A DNA stretch of 64,000 nt. Origin: Protula sp. h YS-2021. Lineage: Eukaryota; Annelida; Polychaeta; Sabellida; Serpulidae. Below the pieces are notes generated by a model. That model was given only the letters and a program-made list of their open reading frames with translations. It searched no databases and had not been told where the DNA came from. Of this stretch, positions 1 to 15,000 are shown one piece after another. Each line of letters begins with the position of its first letter. Position 1 is the stretch's first letter. Made by a program: the position numbers and the translations under genes. The stretch covers positions 42,158,245 through 42,222,244 of the forward strand of contig OX457033.1 in the NCBI GenBank assembly GCA_949752745.1, read 5' to 3'.

Positions 1-3000
1 GATGATGACTGAGTTGTGTTTTTGCCCTTGACCCTGACGGAGGAGGTCAAGGTCACCGAACTACCTCTTATTTTGGGTCTTTTAGCCCAAAGGGTCGAAA
101 ATAAGCTTAAAATCGTTCTATCTCTAAACTTTTTCTAGATAATGGTCAACTTTTTTGTTTGGACCTTTACTATGACGGAGGAGGTGAAGGTCACCGCATG
201 AATCTTAAACAACGTCTTTTAAGCCCAATGTGTCGAAGATTTCATTAGCTGTTTTCGAGATAACGGTCAACTTACGGTTTTTGGACCTGACCATGACGGA
301 GGAGGTCAGAGTCACCGAGGTACCTCTTATATAAAGTCTTTTAAGCCCAAAGGGTCGAAAATAAGCTTAAAATCGCTCTATCTCTAACTGTTTTCGAGAT
401 AATGGTCAACTTCGGGTTTTTCACTTTGACGATGACGGAGGTGGCTATGGTCATCGAGGTACCTCTTTTATAACGTTCTTTAGGCCCAAAGGGTCGAAAA
501 TAATCTCAAAATCGCTCTATTTCTTTACCCGTTTTCGAGAAAATGCTAAGCTTTTGGAGTTTGCCCTTGGCCATGACGGAGGAGGTCAAGGCACCAAGGT
601 ACCTCTTATATTGCGTCTTTTAGCCCCACAGGGTCGAAAATAAGCTTAAAATTGCTCTTTATCTGACTGTTCGAGATAATGGTCAACTTCCGGTTTCTCA
701 CCTTGATGATGACTGAGTTGTGTTTTTGCCCTTGACCCTGACGGAGGAGGTCAAGGTCACCGAACTACCTCTTATTTTGGGTCTTTTAGCCCAAAGGGTC
801 GAAAATAAGCTTAAAATCGTTCTATCTCTAAACTTTTTCTAGATAATGGTCAACTTTTTTGTTTTGACCTTTACTATGACGGAGGAGGTGAAGGTCACCG
901 GATGAATCTTAAACAACGTCTTTTAAGCCCAATGTGTCGAAGATCTCATTAGCTGTTTTCGAGATAACGGTCAACTTACGGTTTTTGGACCTGACCATGA
1001 CGGAGGAGGTCAGAGTCACCGAGGTACCTCTTATATAAAGTCTTTTAAGCCCAAAGGGTCAAAAATAAGCTTAAAATCGCTCTATCTCTAACTGTTTTCG
1101 AGATAATGGTCAACTTCGGGTTTTTCACTTTGACGATGACGGAGGTGGCTATGGTCATCGAGGTACCTCTTTTATAACGTTCTTTAGGCCCAAAGGGTCG
1201 AAAATAATCTCAAAATCGCTCTATTTCTTTACCCGTTTTCGAGAAAATGCTCAGCTTTTGGAGTTTGCCCTTGGCCATGACGGAGGAGGTCAAGGTCACC
1301 AAGGTACCTCTTATATTGCGTCTTTTAGCCCCACAGGGTCGAAAATAAGCTTAAAATTGCTCTTTATCTGACTGTTCGAGATAATGGTCAACTTCCGGTT
1401 TCTCACCTTGATGATGACTGAGTTGTGTTTTTGCCCTTGACCCTGACGGAGGAGGTCAAGGTCACCGAACTACCTCTTATTTTGGGTCTTTTAGCCCAAA
1501 GGGTCGAAAATAAGCTTAAAATCGTTCTATCTCTAAACTTTTTCTAGATAATGGTCAACTTTTTTGTTTTGACCTTTACTATGACGGAGGAGGTGAAGGT
1601 CACCGGATGAATCTTAAACAACGTCTTTTAAGCCCAATGTGTCGAAGATCTCATTAGCTGTTTTCGAGATAACGGTCAACTTACGGTTTTTGGACCTGAC
1701 CATGACGGAAGAGGTCAGAGTCACCGAGGTACCTCTTATATAAAGTCTTTTAAGCCCAAAGGGTCGAAAATAAGCTTAAAATCGCTCTATCTCTAACTGT
1801 TTTCGAGATAATGGTCAACTTCGGGTTTTTCACTTTGACGATGACGGAGGTGGCTATGGTCATCGAGGTACCTCTTTTATAACGTTCTTTAGGCCCAAAG
1901 GGTCGAAAATAATCTCAAAATCGCTCTATTTCTTTACCCGTTTTCGAGAAAATGCTCAGCTTTTGGAGTTTGCCCTTGGCCATGACGGAGGAGGTCAAGG
2001 TCACCAAGGTACCTCTTATATTGCGTCTTTTAGCCCCACAGGGTCGAAAATAAGCTTAAAATTGCTCTTTATCTGACTGTTCGAGATAATGGTCAACTTC
2101 CGGTTTCTCACCTTGATGATGACTGAGTTGTGTTTTTGCCCTTGACCCTGACGGAGGAGGTCAAGGTCACCGAACTACCTCTTATTTTGGGTCTTTTAGC
2201 CCAAAGGGTCGAAAATAAGCTTAAAATCGTTCTATCTCTAAACTTTTTCTAGATAATGGTCAACTTTTTTGTTTTGACCTTTACTATGACGGAGGAGGTG
2301 AAGGTCACCGGATGAATCTTAAACAACGTCTTTTAAGCCCAATGTGTCGAAGATCTCATTAGCTGTTTTCGAGATAACGGTCAACTTACGGTTTTTGGAC
2401 CTGACCATGACGGAAGAGGTCAGAGTCACCGAGGTACCTCTTATATAAAGTCTTTTAAGCCCAAAGGGTCGAAAATAAGCTTAAAATCGCTCTATCTCTA
2501 ACTGTTTTCGAGATAATGGTCAACTTCGGGTTTTTCACTTTGACGATGACGGAGGTGGCTATGGTCATCGAGGTACCTCTTTTATAACGTTCTTTAGGCC
2601 CAAAGGGTCGAAAATAATCTCAAAATCGCTCTATTTCTTTACCCGTTTTCGAGAAAATGCTCAGCTTTTGGAGTTTGCCCTTGGCCATGACGGAGGAGGT
2701 CAAGGTCACCAAGGTACCTCTTATATTGCGCCTTTTAGCCCCACAGGGTCGAAAATAAGCTTAAAATTGCTCTTTATCTGACTGTTCGAGATAATGGTCA
2801 ACTTCCGGTTTCTCACCTTGATGATGACTGAGTTGTGTTTTTGCCCTTGACCGTGACGGAGGAGGTCAAGGTCACCGAACTACCTCTTATTTTGGGTCTT
2901 TTAGCCCAAAGGGTCGAAAATAAGCTTAAAATCGTTCTATCTCTAAACTTTTTCTAGATAATGGTCAACTTTTTTGTTTTGACCTTTACTATGACGGAGG

Positions 3001-6000
3001 AGGTGAAGGTCACCGGATGAATCTTAAACAACGTCTTTTAAGCCCAATGTGTCGAAGATCTCATTAGCTGTTTTCGAGATAACGGTCAACTTACGGTTTT
3101 TGGACCTGACCATGACGGAGGAGGTCAGAGTCACCGAGGTACCTCTTATATAAAGTCTTTTAAGCCCAAAGGGTCGAAAATAAGCTTAAAATCGCTCTAT
3201 CTCTAACTGTTTTCGAGATAATGGTCAACTTCGGGTTTTTCACTTTGACGATGACGGAGGTGGCTATGGTCATCGAGGTACCTCTTTTATAACGTTCTTT
3301 AGGCCCAAAGGGTCGAAAATAATCTCAAAATCGCTCTATTTCTTTACCCGTTTTCGAGAAAATGCTCAGCTTTTGGAGTTTGCCCTTGGCCATGACGGAG
3401 GAGGTCAAGGTCACCAAGGTACCTCTTATATTGCGTCTTTTAGCCCCACAGGGTCGAAAATAAGCTTAAAATTGCTCTATATCTGACTGTTCGAGATAAT
3501 GGTCAACTTCCGGTTTCTCACCTTGATGATGACTGAGTTGTGTTTTTGCCCTTGACCCTGACGGAGGAGGTCAAGGTCACCGAACTACCTCTTATTTTGG
3601 GTCTTTTAGCCCAAAGGGTCGAAAATAAGCTTAAAATCGTTCTATCTCTAAACTTTTTCTAGATAATGGTCAACTTTTTTGTTTGGACCTTTACTATGAC
3701 GGAGGAGGTGAAGGTCACCGCATGAATCTTAAACAACGTCTTTTAAGCCCAATGTGTCGAAGATTTCATTAGCTGTTTTCGAGATAACGGTCAACTTACG
3801 GTTTTTGGACCTGACCATGACGGAGGAGGTCAGAGTCACCGAGGTACCTCTTATATAAAGTCTTTTAAGCCCAAAGGGTCGAAAATAAGCTTAAAATCGC
3901 TCTATCTCTAACTGTTTTCGAGATAATGGTCAACTTCGGGTTTTTCACTTTGACGATGACGGAGGTGGCTATGGTCATCGAGGTACCTCTTTTATAACGT
4001 TCTTTAGGCCCAAAGGGTCGAAAATAATCTCAAAATCGCTCTATTTCTTTACCCGTTTTCGAGAAAATGCTAAGCTTTTGGAGTTTGCCCTTGGCCATGA
4101 CGGAGGAGGTCAAGGCACCAAGGTACCTCTTATATTGCGTCTTTTAGCCCCACAGGGTCGAAAATAAGCTTAAAATTGCTCTTTATCTGACTGTTCGAGA
4201 TAATGGTCAACTTCCGGTTTCTCACCTTGATGATGACTGAGTTGTGTTTTTGCCCTTGACCCTGACGGAGGAGGTCAAGGTCACCGAACTACCTCTTATT
4301 TTGGGTCTTTTAGCCCAAAGGGTCGAAAATAAGCTTAAAATCGTTCTATCTCTAAACTTTTTCTAGATAATGGTCAACTTTTTTGTTTTGACCTTTACTA
4401 TGACGGAGGAGGTGAAGGTCACCGGATGAATCTTAAACAACGTCTTTTAAGCCCAATGTGTCGAAGATCTCATTAGCTGTTTTCGAGATAACGGTCAACT
4501 TACGGTTTTTGGACCTGACCATGACGGAGGAGGTCAGAGTCACCGAGGTACCTCTTATATAAAGTCTTTTAAGCCCAAAGGGTCAAAAATAAGCTTAAAA
4601 TCGCTCTATCTCTAACTGTTTTCGAGATAATGGTCAACTTCGGGTTTTTCACTTTGACGATGACGGAGGTGGCTATGGTCATCGAGGTACCTCTTTTATA
4701 ACGTTCTTTAGGCCCAAAGGGTCGAAAATAATCTCAAAATCGCTCTATTTCTTTACCCGTTTTCGAGAAAATGCTCAGCTTTTGGAGTTTGCCCTTGGCC
4801 ATGACGGAGGAGGTCAAGGTCACCAAGGTACCTCTTATATTGCGTCTTTTAGCCCCACAGGGTCGAAAATAAGCTTAAAATTGCTCTTTATCTGACTGTT
4901 CGAGATAATGGTCAACTTCCGGTTTCTCACCTTGATGATGACTGAGTTGTGTTTTTGCCCTTGACCCTGACGGAGGAGGTCAAGGTCACCGAACTACCTC
5001 TTATTTTGGGTCTTTTAGCCCAAAGGGTCGAAAATAAGCTTAAAATCGTTCTATCTCTAAACTTTTTCTAGATAATGGTCAACTTTTTTGTTTTGACCTT
5101 TACTATGACGGAGGAGGTGAAGGTCACCGGATGAATCTTAAACAACGTCTTTTAAGCCCAATGTGTCGAAGATCTCATTAGCTGTTTTCGAGATAACGGT
5201 CAACTTACGGTTTTTGGACCTGACCATGACGGAAGAGGTCAGAGTCACCGAGGTACCTCTTATATAAAGTCTTTTAAGCCCAAAGGGTCGAAAATAAGCT
5301 TAAAATCGCTCTATCTCTAACTGTTTTCGAGATAATGGTCAACTTCGGGTTTTTCACTTTGACGATGACGGAGGTGGCTATGGTCATCGAGGTACCTCTT
5401 TTATAACGTTCTTTAGGCCCAAAGGGTCGAAAATAATCTCAAAATCGCTCTATTTCTTTACCCGTTTTCGAGAAAATGCTCAGCTTTTGGAGTTTGCCCT
5501 TGGCCATGACGGAGGAGGTCAAGGTCACCAAGGTACCTCTTATATTGCGTCTTTTAGCCCCACAGGGTCGAAAATAAGCTTAAAATTGCTCTTTATCTGA
5601 CTGTTCGAGATAATGGTCAACTTCCGGTTTCTCACCTTGATGATGACTGAGTTGTGTTTTTGCCCTTGACCCTGACGGAGGAGGTCAAGGTCACCGAACT
5701 ACCTCTTATTTTGGGTCTTTTAGCCCAAAGGGTCGAAAATAAGCTTAAAATCGTTCTATCTCTAAACTTTTTCTAGATAATGGTCAACTTTTTTGTTTTG
5801 ACCTTTACTATGACGGAGGAGGTGAAGGTCACCGGATGAATCTTAAACAACGTCTTTTAAGCCCAATGTGTCGAAGATCTCATTAGCTGTTTTCGAGATA
5901 ACGGTCAACTTACGGTTTTTGGACCTGACCATGACGGAAGAGGTCAGAGTCACCGAGGTACCTCTTATATAAAGTCTTTTAAGCCCAAAGGGTCGAAAAT

Positions 6001-9000
6001 AAGCTTAAAATCGCTCTATCTCTAACTGTTTTCGAGATAATGGTCAACTTCGGGTTTTTCACTTTGACGATGACGGAGGTGGCTATGGTCATCGAGGTAC
6101 CTCTTTTATAACGTTCTTTAGGCCCAAAGGGTCGAAAATAATCTCAAAATCGCTCTATTTCTTTACCCGTTTTCGAGAAAATGCTCAGCTTTTGGAGTTT
6201 GCCCTTGGCCATGACGGAGGAGGTCAAGGTCACCAAGGTACCTCTTATATTGCGCCTTTTAGCCCCACAGGGTCGAAAATAAGCTTAAAATTGCTCTTTA
6301 TCTGACTGTTCGAGATAATGGTCAACTTCCGGTTTCTCACCTTGATGATGACTGAGTTGTGTTTTTGCCCTTGACCGTGACGGAGGAGGTCAAGGTCACC
6401 GAACTACCTCTTATTTTGGGTCTTTTAGCCCAAAGGGTCGAAAATAAGCTTAAAATCGTTCTATCTCTAAACTTTTTCTAGATAATGGTCAACTTTTTTG
6501 TTTTGACCTTTACTATGACGGAGGAGGTGAAGGTCACCGGATGAATCTTAAACAACGTCTTTTAAGCCCAATGTGTCGAAGATCTCATTAGCTGTTTTCG
6601 AGATAACGGTCAACTTACGGTTTTTGGACCTGACCATGACGGAGGAGGTCAGAGTCACCGAGGTACCTCTTATATAAAGTCTTTTAAGCCCAAAGGGTCG
6701 AAAATAAGCTTAAAATCGCTCTATCTCTAACTGTTTTCGAGATAATGGTCAACTTCGGGTTTTTCACTTTGACGATGACGGAGGTGGCTATGGTCATCGA
6801 GGTACCTCTTTTATAACGTTCTTTAGGCCCAAAGGGTCGAAAATAATCTCAAAATCGCTCTATTTCTTTACCCGTTTTCGAGAAAATGCTCAGCTTTTGG
6901 AGTTTGCCCTTGGCCATGACGGAGGAGGTCAAGGTCACCAAGGTACCTCTTATATTGCGTCTTTTAGCCCCACAGGGTCGAAAATAAGCTTAAAATTGCT
7001 CTTTATCTGACTGTTCGAGATAATGGTCAACTTCCGGTTTCTCACCTTGATGATGACTGAGTTGTGTTTTTGCCCTTGACCATGACGGAGGAGGTCAAGG
7101 TCACCGAACTACCTCTTATTTTGGGTCTTTTAGGCCCAAAGGGTCGAAAATAAGCTTAAAATCGTTCTATCTCTAAACTTTTTCTAGATAATGGTCAACT
7201 TTTTTGTTTTGACCTTTACTATGACGGAGGAGGTGAAGGTCACCGGATGAATCTTAAACAACGTCTTTTAAGCCCAATGTGTCGAAGATCTCATTAGCTG
7301 TTTTCGAGATAACGGTCAACTTACGGTTTTTGGACCTGACCATGACGGAGGAGGTCAGAGTCACCGAGGTACCTCTTATATAAAGTCTTTTAAGCCCAAA
7401 GGGTCGAAAATAAGCTTAAAATCGCTCTATCTCTAACTGTTTTCGAGATAATGGTCAACTTCGGGTTTTTCACTTTGACGATGACGGAGGTGGCTATGGT
7501 CATCGAGGTACCTCTTTTATAACGTTCTTTAGGCCCAAAGGGTCGAAAATAATCTCAAAATCGCTCTATTTCTTTACCCGTTTTCGAGAAAATGCTCAGC
7601 TTTTGGAGTTTGCCCTTGGCCATGACGGAGGAGGTCAAGGTCACCAAGGTACCTCTTATATTGCGTCTTTTAGCCCCACAGGGTCGAAAATAAGCTTAAA
7701 ATTGCTCTATATCTGACTGTTCGAGATAATGGTCAACTTCCGGTTTCTCACCTTGATGATGACTGAGTTGTGGTTTTGCCCTTGACCCTGACGGAGGAGG
7801 TCAAGGTCACCGAACTACCTCTTATTTTGGGTCTTTTAGCCCAAAGGGTCGAAAATAAGCTTAAAATCGTTCTATCTCTAAACTTTTTCTAGATAATGGT
7901 CAACTTTTTTGTTTGGACCTTTACTATGACGGAGGAGGTGAAGGTCACCGGATGAATCTTAAACAACGTCTTTTAAGCCCAATGTGTCGAAGATCTCATT
8001 AGCTGTTTTCGAGATAACGGTCAACTTACGGTTTTTGGACCTGACCATGACGGAGGAGGTCAGAGTCACCGAGGTACCTCTTATATAAAGTCTTTTAAGC
8101 CCAAAGGGTCGAAAATAAGCTTAAAATCGCTCTATCTCTAACTGTTTTCGAGATAATGGTCAACTTCGGGTTTTTCACTTTGACGATGACGGAGGTGGCT
8201 ATGGTCATCGAGGTACCTCTTTTATAACGTTCTTTAGGCCCAAAGGGTCGAAAATAATCTCAAAATCGCTCTATTTCTTTACCCGTTTTCGAGAAAATGC
8301 TAAGCTTTTGGAGTTTGCCCTTGGCCATGACGGAGGAGGTCAAGGTCACCAAGGTACCTCTTATATTGCGTCTTTTAGCCCCACAGGGTCGAAAATAAGC
8401 TTAAAATTGCTCTTTATCTGACTGTTCGAGATAATGGTCAACTTCCGGTTTCTCACCTTGATGATGACTGAGTTGTGTTTTTGCCCTAGACCCTGACGGA
8501 GGAGGTCATGGTCACCGAACTACCTCTTATTTTGGGTCTTTTAGGCCCAAAGGGTCGAAAATAAGCTTAAAATCGTTCTATCTCTAAACTTTTTCTAGAT
8601 AATGGTCAACTTTTTTGTTTTGACCTTTACTATGACGAAGGAGGTGAAGGTCACCGGATGAATCTTAAACAACGTCTTTTAAGCCCAATGTGTCGAAGAT
8701 CTCATTAGCTGTTTTCGAGATAACGGTCAACTTACGGTTTTTGGTCCTGACCATGACGGAGGAGGTCAGAGTCACCGAGGTACCTCTTATATAAAGTCTT
8801 TTAAGCCCAAAGGGTCGAAAATAAGCTTAAAATCGCTCTATCTCTAACTGTTTTCGAGATAATGGTCAACTTCGGGTTTTTCACTTTGACGATGACGGAG
8901 GTGGCTATGGTCATCGAGGTACCTCTTTTATAACGTTCTTTAGGCCCAAAGGGTCGAAAATAATCTCAAAATCGCTCTATTTCTTTACCCGTTTTCGAGA

Positions 9001-12000
9001 AAATGCTCAGCTTTTGGAGTTTGCCCTTGGCCATGACGGAGGAGGTCAAGGTCACCAAGGTACCTCTTATATTGCGTCTTTTAGCCCCACAGGGTAGAAA
9101 ATTGCTCTATATCTGACTGTTCGAGATAATGGTCAACTTCCGGTTTCTCACCTTGATGATGACTGAGTTGTGTTTTTGGCCTTGACCATGACGGAGGAGG
9201 TCAAGATCACCGAACTACCTCTTATTTTGGGTCTTTTAGGCCCAAAGGGTCGAAAATAAGCTTAAAATCGTTCTATCTCTAATCTTTTTCTAGATAATGG
9301 TCAACTTTTTTGTTTTGACCTTTACTATGACGGAGGAGGTGAAGGTCACCGGATGAATCTTAAACAACGTCTTTTAAGCCCAATGTGTCGAAGATCTCAT
9401 TAGCTGTTTTCGAGATAACGGTCAACTTACGGTTTTTGGACCTGACCATGACGGAGGAGGTCAGAGTCACCGAGGTACCTCTTATATAAAGTCTTTTAAG
9501 CCCAAAGGGTCGAAAATAAGCTTAAAATCGCTCTATCTCTAACTGTTTTCGAGATAATGGTCAACTTCGGGTTTTTCACTTTGACGATGACGGAGGTGGC
9601 TATGGTCATCGAGGTACCTCTTTTATAACGTTCTTTAGGCCCAAAGGGTCGAAAATAATCTCAAAATCGCTCTATTTCTTTACCCGTTTTCGAGAAAATG
9701 CTCAGCTTTTGGAGTTTGCCCTTGGCCATGACGGAGGAGGTCAAGGTCACCAAGGTACCTCTTATATTGCGTCTTTTAGCCCCACAGGGTCGAAAATAAG
9801 CTTAAAATTGCTCTATATCTGACTGTTCGAGATAATGGTCAACTTCCGGTTTCTCACCTTGATGATGACTGAGTTGTGTTTTTGCCCTTGACCCTGACGG
9901 AGGAGGTCAAGGTCACCGAACTACCTCTTATTTTGGGTCTTTTAGCCCAAAGGGTCGAAAATAAGCTTAAAATCGTTCTATCTCTAAACTTTTTCTAGAT
10001 AATGGTCAACTTTTTTGTTTGGACCTTTACTATGACGGAGGAGGTGAAGGTCACCGGATGAATCTTAAACAACGTCTTTTAAGCCCAATGTGTCGAAGAT
10101 CTCATTAGCTGTTTTCGAGATAACGGTCAACTTACGGTTTTTGGACCTGACCATGACGGAGGAGGTCAGAGTCACCGAGGTACCTCTTATATAAAGTCTT
10201 TTAAGCCCAAAGGGTCGAAAATAAGCTTAAAATCGCTCTATCTCTAACTGTTTTCGAGATAATGGTCAACTTCGGGTTTTTCACTTTGACGATGACGGAG
10301 GTGGCTATGGTCATCGAGGTACCTCTTTTATAACGTTCTTTAGGCCCAAAGGGTCGAAAATAATCTCAAAATCGCTCTATTTCTTTACCCGTTTTCGAGA
10401 AAATGCTAAGCTTTTGGAGTTTGCCCTTGGCCATGACGGAGGAGGTCAAGGCACCAAGGTACCTCTTATATTGCGTCTTTTAGCCCCACAGGGTCGAAAA
10501 TAAGCTTAAAATTGCTCTTTATCTGACTGTTCGAGATAATGGTCAACTTCCGGTTTCTCACCTTGATGATGACTGAGTTGTGTTTTTGCCCTTGACCCTG
10601 ACGGAGGAGGTCTAGGTCACCGAACTTCCTCTTATTTTGGGTCTTTTAGGCCCAAAGGGTCGAAAATAAGCTTAAAATCGTTCTATCTCTAAACTTTTTC
10701 TAGATAATGGTCAACTTTTTTGTTTTGACCTTTACTATGACGGAGGAGGTGAAGGTCACCGGATGAATCTTAAACAACGTCTTTTAAGCCCAATGTGTCG
10801 AAGATCTCATTAGCTGTTTTCGAGATAACGGTCAACTTACGGTTTTTGGACCTGACCATGACGGAAGAGGTCAGAGTCACCGAGGTACCTCTTATATAAA
10901 GTCTTTTAAGCCCAAAGGGTCGAAAATAAGCTTAAAATCGCTCTATCTCTAACTGTTTTCGAGATAATGGTCAACTTCGGGTTTTTCACTTTGACGATGA
11001 CGGAGGTGGCTATGGTCATCGAGGTACCTCTTTTATAACGTTCTTTAGGCCCAAAGGGTCGAAAATAATCTCAAAATCGCTCTATTTCTTTACCCGTTTT
11101 CGAGAAAATGCTCAGCTTTTGGAGTTTGCCCTTGGCCATGACGGAGGAGGTCAAGGTCACCAAGGTACCTCTTATATTGCGTCTTTTAGCCCCACAGGGT
11201 CGAAAATAAGCTTAAAATTGCTCTTTATCTGACTGTTCGAGATAATGGTCAACTTCCGGTTTCTCACCTTGATGATGACTGAGTTGTGTTTTTGCCCTTG
11301 ACCCTGACGGAGGAGGTCAAGGTCACCGAACTACCTCTTATTTTGGGTCTTTTAGCCCAAAGGGTCGAAAATAAGCTTAAAATCGTTCTATCTCTAAACT
11401 TTTTCTAGATAATGGTCAACTTTTTTGTTTTGACCTTTACTATGACGGGGGAGGTGAAGGTCACCGGATGAATCTTAAACAACGTCTTTTAAGCCCAATG
11501 TGTCGAAGATCTCATTAGCTGTTTTCGAGATAACGGTCAACTTACGGTTTTTGGACCTGACCATGACGGAGGAGGTCAGAGTCACCGAGGTACCTCTTAT
11601 ATAAAGTCTTTTAAGCCCAAAGGGTCAAAAATAAGCTTAAAATCGCTCTATCTCTAACTGTTTTCGAGATAATGGTCAACTTCGGGTTTTTCACTTTGAC
11701 GATGACGGAGGTGGCTATGGTCATCGAGGTACCTCTTTTATAACGTTCTTTAGGCCCAAAGGGTCGAAAATAATCTCAAAATCGCTCTATTTCTTTACCC
11801 GTTTTCGAGAAAATGCTCAGCTTTTGGAGTTTGCCCTTGGCCATGACGGAGGAGGTCAAGGTCACCAAGGTACCTCTTATATTGCGTCTTTTAGCCCCAC
11901 AGGGTCGAAAATAAGCTTAAAATTGCTCTTTATCTGACTGTTCGAGGTAATGGTCAACTTCCGATTTCTCACCTTGATGATGACTGAGTTGTGTTTTTGC

Positions 12001-15000
12001 CCTTGACCCTGACGGAGGAGGTCAAGGTCACCGAACTACCTCTTATTTTGGGTCTTTTAGCCCAAAGGGTCGAAAATAAGCTTAAAATCGCTCTATCTCT
12101 AACTGTTTTCGAGATAATGGTCAACTTCGGGTTTTTCACTTTGACGATGACGGAGGTGGCTATGGTCATCGAGGTACCTCTTTTATAACGTTCTTTAGGC
12201 CCAAAGGGTCGAAAATAATCTCAAAATCGCTCTATTTCTTTACCCGTTTTCGAGAAAATGCTCAGCTTTTGGAGTTTGCCCTTGGCCATGACGGAGGAGG
12301 TCAAGGTCACCAAGGTACCTCTTATATTGCGTCTTTTAGCCCCACAGGGTCGAAAATTGCTCTATATCTGACTGTTCGAGATAATGGTCAACTTCCGGTT
12401 TCTCACCTTGATGATGACTGAGTTGTGTTTTTGCCCTTGACCATGACGGAGGAGGTCAAGGTCACCGAACTACCTCTTATTTTGGGTCTTTTAGGCCCAA
12501 AGGGTCGAAAATAATCTCAAAATCGCTCTATTTCTTTACCCGTTTTCGAGAAAATGCTCAGCTTTTGGAGTTTGCCCTTGGCCATGACGGAGGAGGTCAA
12601 GGTCACCAAGGTACCTCTTATATTGCGTCTTTTAGCCCCACAGGGTCGAAAATAAGCTTAAAATTGCTCATTATCTGACTGTTCGAGATAATGGTCAACT
12701 TCCGGTTTCTCACCTTGATGATGACTGAGTTGTGTTTTTGCCCTTGACCCTGACGGAGGAGGTCATGGTCACCGAACTACCTCTTATTTTGGGTCTTTTA
12801 GGCCCAAAGGGTCGAAAATAAGCTTAAAATCGTTCTATCTCTAAACTTTTTCTAGATAATGGTCAACTTTTTTGTTTTGACCTTTACTATGACGAAGGAG
12901 GTGAAGGTCACCGGATGAATCTTAAACAACGTCTTTTAAGCCCAATGTGTCGAAGATCTCATTAGCTGTTTTCGAGATAACGGTCAACTTACGGTTTTTG
13001 GTCCTGACCATGACGGAGGAGGTCAGAGTCACCGAGGTACCTCTTATATAAAGTCTTTTAAGCCCAAAGGGTCAAAAATAAGCTTAAAATCGCTCTATCT
13101 CTAACTGTTTTCGAGATAATGGTCAACTTCGGGTTTTTCACTTTGACGATGACGGAGGTGGCTATGGTCATCGAGGTACCTCTTTTATAACGTTCTTTAG
13201 GCCCAAAGGGTCGAAAATAATCTCAAAATCGCTCTATTTCTTTACCCGTTTTCGAGAAAATGCTCAGCTTTTGGAGTTTGCCCTTGGCCATGACGGAGGA
13301 GGTCAAGGTCACCAAGGTACCTCTTATATTGCGTCTTTTAGCCCCACAGGGTCGAAAATAAGCTTAAAATTGCTCTTTATCTGACTGTTCGAGGTAATGG
13401 TCAACTTCCGATTTCTCACCTTGATGATGACTGAGTTGTGTTTTTGCCCTTGACCCTGACGGAGGAGGTCAAGGTCACCGAACTACCTCTTATTTTGGGT
13501 CTTTTAGCCCAAAGGGTCGAAAATAAGCTTAAAATCGCTCTATCTCTAACTGTTTTCGAGATAATGGTCAACTTCGGGTTTTTCACTTTGACGATGACGG
13601 AGGTGGCTATGGTCATCGAGGTACCTCTTTTATAACGTTCTTTAGGCCCAAAGGGTCGAAAATAATCTCAAAATCGCTCTATTTCTTTACCCGTTTTCGA
13701 GAAAATGCTCAGCTTTTGGAGTTTGCCCTTGGCCATGACGGAGGAGGTCAAGGTCACCAAGGTACCTCTTATATTGCGTCTTTTAGCCCCACAGGGTCGA
13801 AAATTGCTCTATATCTGACTGTTCGAGATAATGGTCAACTTCCGGTTTCTCACCTTGATGATGACTGAGTTGTGTTTTTGCCCTTGACCATGACGGAGGA
13901 GGTCAAGGTCACCGAACTACCTCTTATTTTGGGTCTTTTAGGCCCAAAGGGTCGAAAATAATCTCAAAATCGCTCTATTTCTTTACCCGTTTTCGAGAAA
14001 ATGCTCAGCTTTTGGAGTTTGCCCTTGGCCATGACGGAGGAGGTCAAGGTCACCAAGGTACCTCTTATATTGCGTCTTTTAGCCCCACAGGGTCGAAAAT
14101 AAGCTTAAAATTGCTCATTATCTGACTGTTCGAGATAATGGTCAACTTCCGGTTTCTCACCTTGATGATGACTGAGTTGTGTTTTTGCCCTTGACCCTGA
14201 CGGAGGAGGTCATGGTCACCGAACTACCTCTTATTTTGGGTCTTTTAGGCCCAAAGGGTCGAAAATAAGCTTAAAATCGTTCTATCTCTAAACTTTTTCT
14301 AGATAATGGTCAACTTTTTTGTTTTGACCTTTACTATGACGAAGGAGGTGAAGGTCACCGGATGAATCTTAAACAACGTCTTTTAAGCCCAATGTGTCGA
14401 AGATCTCATTAGCTGTTTTCGAGATAACGGTCAACTTACGGTTTTTGGTCCTGACCATGACGGAGGAGGTCAGAGTCACCGAGGTACCTCTTATATAAAG
14501 TCTTTTAAGCCCAAAGGGTCGAAAATAAGCTTAAAATCGCTCTATCTCTAACTGTTTTCGAGATAATGGTCAACTTCGGGTTTTTAACTTTGACGATGAC
14601 GGAGGTGGCTATAGTCATCGAGGTACCTCTTTTATAACGTTCTTTAGGCCCAAAGGGTCGAAAATAATCTCAAAATCGCTCTATTTCTTTACCCGTTTTC
14701 GAGAAAATGCTCAGCTTTTGGAGTTTGCCCTTGGCCATGACGGAGGAGGTCAAGGTCACCAAGGTACCTCTTATATTGCGTCTTTTAGCCCCACAGGGTA
14801 GAAAATTGCTCTATATCTGACTGTTCGAGATAATGGTCAACTTCCGGTTTCTCACCTTGATGATGACTGAGTTGTGTTTTTGGCCTTGACCATGACGGAG
14901 GAGGTCAAGATCACCGAACTACCTCTTATTTTGGGTCTTTTAGGCCCAAAGGGTCGAAAATAAGCTTAAAATCGTTCTATCTCTAATCTTTTTCTAGATA

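Noticed and set aside
241..300. CENP-B box in the satellite
   Set aside because: TTTTCGAGATAACGGTC shares the TTCG and the central A but not the CGGG end of the NTTCGNNNNANNCGGGN consensus.
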